From Actinomycetes bacterium (GTDB lineage Bacteria > Actinomycetota > Acidimicrobiia > Acidimicrobiales > Palsa-688), in assembly GCA_021798075.1 (NCBI GenBank), contig JAJZYO010000052.1:1-9731 (forward strand): DNA of 9,731 nt. Reading direction: 5' to 3'. The notes beneath the pieces were generated by a model. The model was not told where the DNA came from. It searched no databases and saw nothing but the letters and a program-made list of their open reading frames with translations. Below are positions 1 to 6,231 of this stretch, piece after piece. How positions within the stretch are numbered: the first letter of the stretch is position 1; each line of letters starts with the position of its first letter. Position numbers and translations under genes: made by a program.

Positions 1-1154
1 GCGGCTTCAAGACAGCCGAGATCCAGGTCATCGACAACGCCTTCGACAAGGCATACCCGGGGTACAAGGCCGTCGGCCAGTACATTTCAACTTCGGACGA
101 GTACCTTCCCAAGGTCATCTCGGCGCTGAAGACGGGCACCTACCCGACTGTGCTCACCGACCAGAACCCCTCGGACTTACCCCTCTATGAGCAGAGCGGC
201 AAGTTGGTGCCCTTGACAGGCAAGCTCACCGCCGCGACCAACAGCCTCTACCCCGGCATAAGGGCATCGCTTTTCTATCGAGGCCAGCAGCTCGGCATGG
301 CGCTTGCGGGCGTCGGTGACATCGCGCTCTTCTACAACAAGGCCGACTTCAAGGCTGCAGGCATCGCGGCCCCCCCGAAGACCTGGTCTCAGCTCGTGCA
401 AGACGCAGTCAAGCTCACGGACCCGGCGGCCAAGCGCTGGGGGTTTTACGTGCCGACCGGTGACGCTGAGTGGATCTCTTATGACTGGGAGCCCGTCCTG
501 TGGGGCGACGGTGGCCAGTTGTTGAACGCCAACCAGACCAAGGCTGCCTTCGACAGCACCGCTGGCATCAAGGCCCTCAGCACCTGGGTGAACCTCGTCC
601 GCAAGTTCAAGGCGGCACCGGCGGCCAGTTACGCCGCCGACGGCAACTTTGACGGGCCGACGGCCTTCAGCTCCAATGCCGTCGCGATGATCACCGACGG
701 GCCCTGGCTCGAAGGGGAGGTCCCCAAGACGATCTCCTATGGGGTGGCTCCTTTCCCCGCGGGCACGAAGGGCGTGTCCACCAACATCGGCATCGGTGTC
801 ATTTCCTTGTTCAAGACGACGCCGGCTGAGGACAAGGCCGGTCTGGCGTTCATCAAGTTCCTGGCCAGCCCGAAGGAGGGGGCCTACTTGGCTTCGATGA
901 ACGGGGGCTTGCCGTCCAGCCCAGCCCAACTCGGCCAGCCTCTCATGAAGAAAAACGAGTCCGTGCCGTGGTTTAGCGTCTTCTCAGGCCTGGAGAAGTA
1001 CGGGCAAGTCCGGCCCATAAGCCCGGCTTATAACGCCGTATCGCAGGATCTCTGGACAGGGATCAATGCGGCAGTCCATGGGCAGGTCACTCCGGCCAAG
1101 GCGCTCTCTGTCGCCGCCAAGCAGGCAGACGTGGCCCTGGCCAAGATCGGCTGA
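1..1154 (+). CDS. Carbohydrate ABC transporter solute-binding protein (CUT1/UgpB-like), 5' partial
   Basis: Extracytoplasmic binding protein that captures a sugar or sugar derivative and delivers it to the two permeases encoded downstream. The reading frame is open from position 3 to the TGA at 1152-1154, giving 383 visible residues. The start, the signal peptide and probably the first 40-60 residues lie outside the window. What is seen fits the family 1 extracellular solute-binding fold: an early segment DEYLPKVISALKTGTYPTVL, the segment GDIALFYNKADFKAAGI followed by PPKTWSQLV, an interdomain region rich in Trp and Tyr (WISYDWEPVLWGDGG), the hinge-type AMITDGPW, and a C-terminal half with AFIKFLASPKEGAYLA and a terminal alanine-rich helix. 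The internal GTG at 150 is not the start because homology-like sequence continues upstream of it. The MalF-type permease gene follows closely on the same strand. The ligand cannot be named; the UgpB/MalE-like look only supports a carbohydrate or polyol-type solute. Confidence 0.9.
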   Translation, partial: GFKTAEIQVIDNAFDKAYPGYKAVGQYISTSDEYLPKVISALKTGTYPTVLTDQNPSDLPLYEQSGKLVPLTGKLTAATNSLYPGIRASLFYRGQQLGMALAGVGDIALFYNKADFKAAGIAAPPKTWSQLVQDAVKLTDPAAKRWGFYVPTGDAEWISYDWEPVLWGDGGQLLNANQTKAAFDSTAGIKALSTWVNLVRKFKAAPAASYAADGNFDGPTAFSSNAVAMITDGPWLEGEVPKTISYGVAPFPAGTKGVSTNIGIGVISLFKTTPAEDKAGLAFIKFLASPKEGAYLASMNGGLPSSPAQLGQPLMKKNESVPWFSVFSGLEKYGQVRPISPAYNAVSQDLWTGINAAVHGQVTPAKALSVAAKQADVALAKIG

Positions 1155-1220
1155 AGGGAGCTGAGGCCAAAGAGCTACAGCTAAGTGGCGCGGGCAGCCA
1201 ACGCGGGGGAGGCCGGCACC

Positions 1221-2186
1221 ATGCCGGCCTCTCGTCGCGCCCGCCGGGGAGGCCCCAACCCGGGCAGGCTCGTAAGGCCTAGGACCGTCAACCGGCCCAC
1301 AAGCCGCTCGGGCGTGCAGCGGCCATTAGCGTTGCCCTACCTCTTCATCGCACCGGCCGTCGGGCTCACCGCCCTCTTCTCCCTCGTGCCCCTGGGCATC
1401 CTCGCCTATAGGAGCCTCTTTGGAAGTGCTGGGATCTTTGCGACCTCGCTCCACTTCGTAGGCTTTCAGAACTATGTGAACGCCATCTCGCAGGGGGGCG
1501 GCAAAGCCCTCGAAGTCACGGCGATCTATACCGTCGCCTTCGTCGTGGCAAGCATGGCGCTCGGTCTCGGGATCGCCCTCTTGCTCAACATAAAACTTCC
1601 AGGGCTAGCTTTCCTGCGAGCTCCTTTCGTCATCCCGCTCGTGGTGCCGACCGTGGCCACCGCGCTCATCTGGGCCAACATTTTCGCCCCCCAGTTTGGT
1701 TTCATCAACCGCATCTTGGCAGGCGTTGGCCTTCCCCAAGCGGACTTCACGTCCTCACCGTCGCTCGCCTTGGTCATGGTGCTCAGCTTCGGGATCTGGC
1801 AGTTTTTCGGTGAGAACGTGATCTTGTACCTGGCCGCGCTGAAGACGCTCCCGATAGAGGTGCTCGAGGCTGCCAGCGTGGACGGCGCCGGCCCCTGGCG
1901 GCGCTTTGTCAATGTGCGCTGGCCGCTCCTGCGGCGCCACACCGTGCTCATCTGGGTGATCACCACCCTCACGGGGCTGCAGACCTTCACGCAGATATAC
2001 GTCCTGACCGGGGGTGGGCCGTCCGGCGCGACGACGACCGCGCTATTTTACGTGTACAACCAGGGTTTCGTGCAGTTCAACACCGGCCAGGCGGACGCTA
2101 TGGGCGTGCTCCTCTTCCTCATCTCCCTGGCGGTAACGGTCACCCAGGTCGGCCTCATCGGAAGGGGGGCGCGCCGTGGGTACTAG
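1221..2186 (+). CDS. Carbohydrate ABC transporter permease, MalF/UgpA type
   Basis: Inner-membrane permease subunit of a CUT1 importer. The product is 321 residues from ATG 1221. A basic N-terminal tail (about residues 1-35, rich in Arg and Pro) is followed by six predicted membrane segments, roughly at 37-63, 98-123, 132-155, 181-205, 240-262 and 293-313. The cytoplasmic EAA loop, which docks onto the ATPase, is at about 216-237 (EAASVDGAGPWRRF, then PLL). The motif LTGGGPSGAT near residue 262 is typical of MalF/UgpA relatives. The ATG at 1221 is chosen because GGAGG (1208-1212) lies 8 nt upstream. The frame also opens at GTG 1185, which would add 12 residues but has only a weak ribosome-binding site. 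The gene begins 66 nt after the binding-protein stop and overlaps the next permease by 11 bp, so it belongs to the same transcript. Family assignment is firm; substrate is unknown. Confidence 0.92.
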   Translation: MPASRRARRGGPNPGRLVRPRTVNRPTSRSGVQRPLALPYLFIAPAVGLTALFSLVPLGILAYRSLFGSAGIFATSLHFVGFQNYVNAISQGGGKALEVTAIYTVAFVVASMALGLGIALLLNIKLPGLAFLRAPFVIPLVVPTVATALIWANIFAPQFGFINRILAGVGLPQADFTSSPSLALVMVLSFGIWQFFGENVILYLAALKTLPIEVLEAASVDGAGPWRRFVNVRWPLLRRHTVLIWVITTLTGLQTFTQIYVLTGGGPSGATTTALFYVYNQGFVQFNTGQADAMGVLLFLISLAVTVTQVGLIGRGARRGY

Positions 2187-3006
2187 CTCGAGGCTCTGGC
2201 TGTCGCGGGCGCTTGTGTACGCCCTTGTCGTTATCGCGGTGCTCGTGGTCGTGTTCCCCCTCATCTGGATGCTCGGCACGGCCGTGAAGCCAAATAGCCA
2301 GATCCTCGACCTGCGGGCCTCGCTCTGGCCAAGCCACTTCGAGTGGGGCAACATAGTGCGAGCCTGGAACTCGGCCCCTTTCGGCCGATGGTTCCTAAAC
2401 AGTGTGATATTCAGCTGTGGCTCGACCGCCGGCCAGATCGCCAGTTCGCTTCTGGCCGGGTATGCATTCGCGATGTTCGAGTTCCCGGGGAAGCGGGTTC
2501 TGTTTTACCTTCTGCTCTGCGGCCTCATGGTGCCCTTCAGCACCGTGATAGTGCCCGTGGTCCAGATTCTGGCCGATTTCCACTGGCTGAACACCTACCA
2601 GGGCCTCATCGTCCCCAATATCGCTTCGGCGCTTGGCGCTTTCCTCTTCCGCCAGTTCTTCTTGGGCTTGCCTTACGAGCTCGGCGAGGCAGCCCGGATC
2701 GACGGCGCATCGGAGCTGCGGATTTTCTTGCGGGTATACGCGCCCTTGTCCACTCCCATCCTGGCCGCTTTTGCCATGATCTCGTTCCTCTACAACTGGA
2801 ACAACTTCCTGTTCCCGCTGATCGTAGTAAACACGACCAATATGGAGGTCATCTCACAGGGGCTCTCGGTCTTCCAGACCCAGTTTAGTGTCAGCTACAA
2901 CCTCATCATGTCCGCGGCGCTCATTGCCATCGTCCCAATCCTCCTCGTAGCCGTCGCCACCCAGCGCCGGATCGTTGAGGGGATAACACTCGGGGCGATC
3001 CAGTAA
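2176..3006 (+). CDS. Carbohydrate ABC transporter permease, MalG/UgpE type
   Basis: Second permease subunit, expected to form a heterodimer with the upstream MalF-type protein in the cytoplasmic membrane. The product is 276 residues, the usual length for this family. Membrane segments are visible at about 12-35, 73-100, 107-132, 142-163, 193-217 and 243-262. The EAA loop is at about 171-191 (EAARIDGASELRIFLRVYAP), and the C-terminus VEGITLGAIQ matches the usual MalG ending (V.G.T.GA.K/Q). The GTG start at 2176 lies inside the end of the preceding gene; GGAAGGGG at about 2160-2167 serves as its ribosome-binding site, indicating translational coupling. No ATP-binding subunit gene follows: the next gene is convergent. 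The importer must therefore use an ATPase encoded elsewhere, as many CUT1 systems do with a shared MsmX/UgpC-type ATPase. Confidence 0.93.
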   Translation: MGTSSRLWLSRALVYALVVIAVLVVVFPLIWMLGTAVKPNSQILDLRASLWPSHFEWGNIVRAWNSAPFGRWFLNSVIFSCGSTAGQIASSLLAGYAFAMFEFPGKRVLFYLLLCGLMVPFSTVIVPVVQILADFHWLNTYQGLIVPNIASALGAFLFRQFFLGLPYELGEAARIDGASELRIFLRVYAPLSTPILAAFAMISFLYNWNNFLFPLIVVNTTNMEVISQGLSVFQTQFSVSYNLIMSAALIAIVPILLVAVATQRRIVEGITLGAIQ

Positions 3007-3064
3007 GAAGAGCTGGGGACCAAGGAGCCCGCCAGCGCCGGCCGGCCACGGCAACGGGTGGGCC
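3007..3064. other. Convergent intergenic gap between permease and kinase genes
   Basis: These 58 bp separate two converging transcripts. They contain the GC-rich palindrome GCCGGCCGGC (3037-3046) but no hairpin followed by a T-run on either strand, so no intrinsic terminator can be supported. Confidence 0.5.
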
Positions 3065-4189
3065 TCAGCCTGCGTGCCAGGGGAGGGAGGCGCACGGGCG
3101 CTGGCACATCCGGCTCGCGACGCACGTCTCTAGGAGCTCAGGCAAGAAAGCGAAGGCCTCCTTGGTCCCCGGGTCTTCCTGGTGGCGCCACCAGGCGCTC
3201 AGGTCGCGCCAGCAGGGGGCGGAGAGGGAGCCGCCCGGGTAGCGGACGGACTCCCCGGCGCAGAGGTTGGCGAAGCGCAGCCGCTGGTGGACCGGCCAGC
3301 CCGCGAGGGTCCCGTAAATGAACGCCGCGTCGAATACGTCGCCCGCGCCGGTGGTGTCGACAGCGTCCACGGGCAGCGCTGCGACGACGACTGGTTCCGG
3401 AAGGCCCCGGCCGGCAGCCACCGCTCCGTCACCGCCGCACTTGACGACGGCCAAGGGGACGTGCCGGGCGAGGGCTTTCGCCGCTTCGAGGGGCGTGCCG
3501 GTCCTGCTGTAGGCCATTGCTTCGGCGGCGTTTGGCAAGAACACGTCCACCAAAGAGAGCTCCTCGACCAGGTCGGTGTCCCAGCGCTCGGCTTCGTCCC
3601 AGCCGACATCGGCAAAGAAAACCCTGAAGCGGTCACGCGCCTTTTCGAGCCAGGCGCGCTCGGTGCCGGCGAGAGGAAGGTAGCAGGCGTCGGCTACCAA
3701 CTGAGACGCCCCGTCTCCGTCGAGGGACTGGGCGAGGAGCTGTGCGGGGCTCTCTGGGGCGACCTCCTCGTATGTGACGAGGCTCCGCTCTCTGCGGTAG
3801 GCGAGCGAGACGGTGACCGGTGTCGTCCACGTCGAGGATTTTGGTGAGGACGACAGGTCGACACCTTCGTGTTGAAGCGAGCTCCACAGGAAGCGCCCGA
3901 AGGCATCAGCAGCAAAGGGCGCCGACAAGCGGGCGTCGAGCCCCAGGCGGGCCAAGGCGACGGCAATATTGGCGCTGCCGCCCGGGGAGAGCCCAAGGCG
4001 GCCGGTGCGCACTTCCGTGCCGGGCCTCGGGGGCAAGGGGAGATCCGAGAAGACCAAGTCGAAGAACACAGTCCCGAAAACCTGTACGGAGGACGTCTTC
4101 GCCCGGTCTCCCCCGACTGGCGCTCCCCCGACCGGCGCTCCCGCGACCGGCGCTCCAACGACCGGGGTACTCGAGACCGGGTTCACCAT
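3065..4189 (-). CDS. PfkB-family carbohydrate kinase
   Basis: Cytoplasmic ATP-dependent kinase of the ribokinase/PfkB family, which phosphorylates a sugar, sugar acid or nucleoside. Seen in the 374-residue product: an N-terminal substrate-side GG motif (LSPGGSANIAVALARLG, residues 68-84), the LPNAAEA segment at 218-224, VVKCGGDGA at 248-256, and the signature DTTGAGDVFDAAF at 278-290, in which Asp284 is the expected catalytic base and GAG forms the anion hole. The C-terminal SLSAP near 321-325 is also family-like. Residues 1-34 are a low-complexity leader with PVVG/APVAG/APVGG repeats, and the tail after about 345 exceeds the core fold, making the protein longer than the usual 300-330. ATG 4189 has GGAGG only 3 nt upstream; the next codon, GTG 4186, has 6 nt spacing and may be the true start. 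The gene lies 22 nt after the LacI gene and is the last of the operon. Its neighbours suggest it phosphorylates a product of the imported substrate; a 2-keto-3-deoxygluconate or fructokinase-type role is possible but unproven. Confidence 0.9.
   Translation of the reverse strand: MVNPVSSTPVVGAPVAGAPVGGAPVGGDRAKTSSVQVFGTVFFDLVFSDLPLPPRPGTEVRTGRLGLSPGGSANIAVALARLGLDARLSAPFAADAFGRFLWSSLQHEGVDLSSSPKSSTWTTPVTVSLAYRRERSLVTYEEVAPESPAQLLAQSLDGDGASQLVADACYLPLAGTERAWLEKARDRFRVFFADVGWDEAERWDTDLVEELSLVDVFLPNAAEAMAYSRTGTPLEAAKALARHVPLAVVKCGGDGAVAAGRGLPEPVVVAALPVDAVDTTGAGDVFDAAFIYGTLAGWPVHQRLRFANLCAGESVRYPGGSLSAPCWRDLSAWWRHQEDPGTKEAFAFLPELLETCVASRMCQRPCASLPWHAG
4110..4184 (-). repeat. 15-bp tandem repeat at the 5' end of the kinase gene
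   Basis: On the + strand a 15-bp unit close to cccccgaccggcgct recurs with exact 15-bp period. Units start at 4110, 4125, 4140, 4155 and 4170; the first three are nearly identical and the last two are degenerate. Read on the coding strand this gives the pentapeptides TPVVG, APVAG, APVGG and APVGG, at residues 8-27 of the kinase. The period keeps the frame, so copy changes would lengthen or shorten the leader without breaking the protein. Confidence 0.85.
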
Positions 4190-4211
4190 TTGCCTCCAGT
4201 TTACAGCCGCT

Positions 4212-5240
4212 TCATGCCGAACGGCGCCTTACGAGCTTGTGGTGCAGGAGGACGTGCATCGGCTCGGGCCCGCCTTTGGTGATCAGTTCGTTGACGATCC
4301 TTACCGCTTCCGTCGCCACCCTCTCGAAGGGCTGGCGCACCGTTGTGAGCGGGGGCTCGGCCATGACGGCGGCCGCCGAATCGTCGAAGCCGACCACGGC
4401 CACGTCGTCGGGAACGCGACGGCCGGCCTCGGCGAGCGCGCCGAGTGCCCCCACGGCCATCAGGTCTGAAGCCACGAACATGCCGTCGAAGTCGGGGTGG
4501 CGCGACAGGAGCCGTCTGGCCGCCTGGCGGCCAGAGCGCGGTGACCAGTCCCCTTGCGCGACGAGAGGCCGCCTGCCCCCGGGGGCCTGAGCGACTGCCC
4601 TCTGGTACCCCGCGAGCCGCTCTCGCCCGCTGCCGGTGTCGAGTGGCCCGGTGACTGTGGCAATTGCCGTCCGACCCTGTCTGTAGAGGAAATTAGTGGC
4701 GTCGAACGCCGCCCTTTCATCATCTATCCCGACCCAGGAGACTTTGTCCTCGAAGCCGAGCGGGCGGCCGAGCACGACCATGGGGAAGCCGCTCCCAGAC
4801 AGGCTGGAAAGGAGGGCTTCACCCTCGTGAGGCTGAGCGAATATCGCCGCGTCGGCGTGGCGGGAAGCCAGGTAGCTCCCGAGGAAGGCCTCGGCCTCGT
4901 AGTCCTCTGCCGTTGTCACGATGAGGTGCTGGCCCCGTGCCCGTAGCTCTTTTGAAAGGGCCCTTATGTGGGTGCCGAAGTTGGGGTCAGTGAAGAGGTG
5001 CTCCTGGCGTTCTGAGATCACAAAGGCAACGGATCCAGTACGAAGGGAAGCGAGGTTGCGGGCGGCCTGGTTCACCGAATACCGCAGCGCCGCAACTGCC
5101 TCGGTGACCCTGGCCATCACTTCGGGCCGCACGTGGAGACCGCCGTTCAAGGCCCGCGAGACAGTGCCTCGCGACACACCTGCCAGTCTCGCTACATCCT
5201 CGATGGTGGGCCGTCGCGTCCGGTCCTCAGCCGAGAGCAG
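4212..5240 (-). CDS. LacI-family transcriptional regulator (CTG start proposed)
   Basis: DNA-binding repressor with a sugar-binding effector domain. The helix-turn-helix reads PTIEDVARLAGVSRGTVSRA at about residues 11-30, followed by the hinge region VNQAARNLASLRTGSVAFV. The periplasmic-binding-like effector domain covers the rest, with WVGIDDERAAFDAT, the FVASDLMAVGAL segment, PDDVAVVGFDDS and the terminal LTTVRQPFE. From 5240 the product is 342 residues, normal for the family. The first conventional start codon in frame is GTG 5177, which falls inside the recognition region and would remove 21 residues including helix 1. Upstream of it the frame stays open to a TAG at 5274-5276, and the only start-like codon with a good ribosome-binding site is CTG 5240, preceded by AAGAGGAGG with 6 nt spacing. 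The gene overlaps the upstream oxidoreductase by 14 bp and precedes the kinase by 22 nt, so the repressor is encoded in the operon it may control. The effector is unknown. Family assignment is firm; the exact start is less so. Confidence 0.88.
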   Translation of the reverse strand: MLSAEDRTRRPTIEDVARLAGVSRGTVSRALNGGLHVRPEVMARVTEAVAALRYSVNQAARNLASLRTGSVAFVISERQEHLFTDPNFGTHIRALSKELRARGQHLIVTTAEDYEAEAFLGSYLASRHADAAIFAQPHEGEALLSSLSGSGFPMVVLGRPLGFEDKVSWVGIDDERAAFDATNFLYRQGRTAIATVTGPLDTGSGRERLAGYQRAVAQAPGGRRPLVAQGDWSPRSGRQAARRLLSRHPDFDGMFVASDLMAVGALGALAEAGRRVPDDVAVVGFDDSAAAVMAEPPLTTVRQPFERVATEAVRIVNELITKGGPEPMHVLLHHKLVRRRSA

Positions 5241-6231
5241 GGACGACCTCCTCTTGGAACAGCCTGAGAGGTGCTAGGTCGAAAGGGTGCCCGAAACCGA
5301 AGACGAAGTGGGAGATGCCGGCGTCGAAGTAGCGCTTGATGCCCTCCGCCACGTCCGATGGGGTGCCGACAAGCCAGTTTGCCCGTTTGACCGAACGCGG
5401 CTGCGGTGAGAGGCCCGTCTCCGGCTCGGCCGGCGAGGCTGGGACCTCAGGGGGGAGACCGCCATTTAGGCGGGACTCGATGAGGGCGGCGAGGTCCTCT
5501 GCCTCTTCGGCGGTGTGTGCCAAGGCGAGGGTCGGGTGGACGGACAGCTCGACCTCCATGGGGTCGCGGCCGGCTTTCGCGCACTGCTGTTTTAGCTCAG
5601 CGGCCCTCGTGGCACAGTCCTGCGGCGAGCCGATGACGTTTAGACGGTCACCATGGACCGCAGCCATCCTCAGCGAGCCCCGGCCGGATCCCCCGATCAT
5701 GATCGGAGGGTGGGGTTTTTGGACTGGCTTGGGCTCGCAGGGCGCGTCGTCGAGTTGGTAGTAACGGCCCTTGAAGTTCGCTCGTTCCTCGGCCCATAAC
5801 AACTTCACGACCGAAAGCGCCTCGTCGAGGCGCGTGTAGCGTTCCGGCAAGGGAGGAAAGGCCAGGCCGTAGGCCTTGAACTCCCGCTCGGCCCAGGCCG
5901 CACCGAGTGAGAAGTCGAGCCTTCCCCCCGTCATGTTGTCGACCTGCGCAGCGGCCTTGGCGAGCGTCGCGGGGTCTCTGTACAAGACGCCGTTTACGAG
6001 GACGCCTATGCGCGCACGCGAGGTGAGCATCGCCATGGCGGAGAGGGTGGTGAGCGTCTCGAAGCAAGCACGGTTGTCTGGCCCTGAAAATGGCAGCATG
6101 TGGTCGAAGGTCCAGACCGAGCTGAACCCGAGCGCCTCCACCGCCTGCACTGCCTCCGCGTAGGCCTGCCAGGTCGTGCCCTGAGCCTGCAGCTGGACCC
6201 CGAAATGTACCGGGTAGCCCCGAACTTCCAT
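5227..6231 (-). CDS. LLM-class (luciferase-like) flavin/F420-dependent oxidoreductase
   Basis: TIM-barrel oxidoreductase of the bacterial luciferase-like superfamily, using FMN or, as in many actinobacterial members, coenzyme F420. The product is 334 residues from ATG 6231. Visible are the N-terminal strand HFGVQLQAQGTTW, ALGFSSVWTFDHMLPFSGPD (33-52), the cofactor-pocket segment MTGGRLDFSLGAAW (100-113), RYTRLDEALSVVKLLW (131-146), the signature PPIMIGGSGRGSLRMAA (175-191) and the C-terminal LVGTPSDVAEGIKRYFDAGI (287-306). A Pro-rich insertion occupies about 248-275. ATG 6231 is preferred over the adjacent TTG 6234 because AGGAGG (6239-6244) lies 7 nt from the ATG and only 4 nt from the TTG. 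The start overlaps the upstream stop as TGATG. Inferred role: oxidation or reduction of a sugar-derived or hydroxyacid intermediate. The sequence does not say which cofactor is used. Confidence 0.9.
   Translation of the reverse strand: MEVRGYPVHFGVQLQAQGTTWQAYAEAVQAVEALGFSSVWTFDHMLPFSGPDNRACFETLTTLSAMAMLTSRARIGVLVNGVLYRDPATLAKAAAQVDNMTGGRLDFSLGAAWAEREFKAYGLAFPPLPERYTRLDEALSVVKLLWAEERANFKGRYYQLDDAPCEPKPVQKPHPPIMIGGSGRGSLRMAAVHGDRLNVIGSPQDCATRAAELKQQCAKAGRDPMEVELSVHPTLALAHTAEEAEDLAALIESRLNGGLPPEVPASPAEPETGLSPQPRSVKRANWLVGTPSDVAEGIKRYFDAGISHFVFGFGHPFDLAPLRLFQEEVVPALG
5247..5255 (-). promoter_or_regulatory. Strong Shine-Dalgarno deciding the LacI-gene start
   Basis: The minus strand reads AAGAGGAGG here, within the last codons of the oxidoreductase gene, followed by six nucleotides (TCGTCC) and a CTG. 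There is no ATG, GTG or TTG in the LacI frame at a usable distance. The site is the main evidence that translation starts at CTG 5240 and re-initiates as ribosomes finish the upstream gene at 5227. Confidence 0.65.

Noticed and set aside
177..929. 250-codon open frame on the minus strand, opposite the binding-protein gene
   Set aside because: The plus-strand frame encodes a recognisable solute-binding protein; the antisense product is low-complexity Arg/Gly-rich with no family features.
3037..3046. GC palindrome between converging genes, considered as a terminator
   Set aside because: The arms are contiguous with no loop, and there is no T-run on either strand.
3182..3847. 221-codon open frame on the plus strand, opposite the kinase
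   Set aside because: It is antisense to the PfkB gene, which carries clear GG and GAGD motifs; the plus-strand translation shows no domain.
5693..5706. Perfect 14-bp palindrome CCGATCATGATCGG
   Set aside because: It encodes the conserved PIMIGG motif of the oxidoreductase, so the symmetry is explained by codon choice; nothing suggests a binding site inside the gene.
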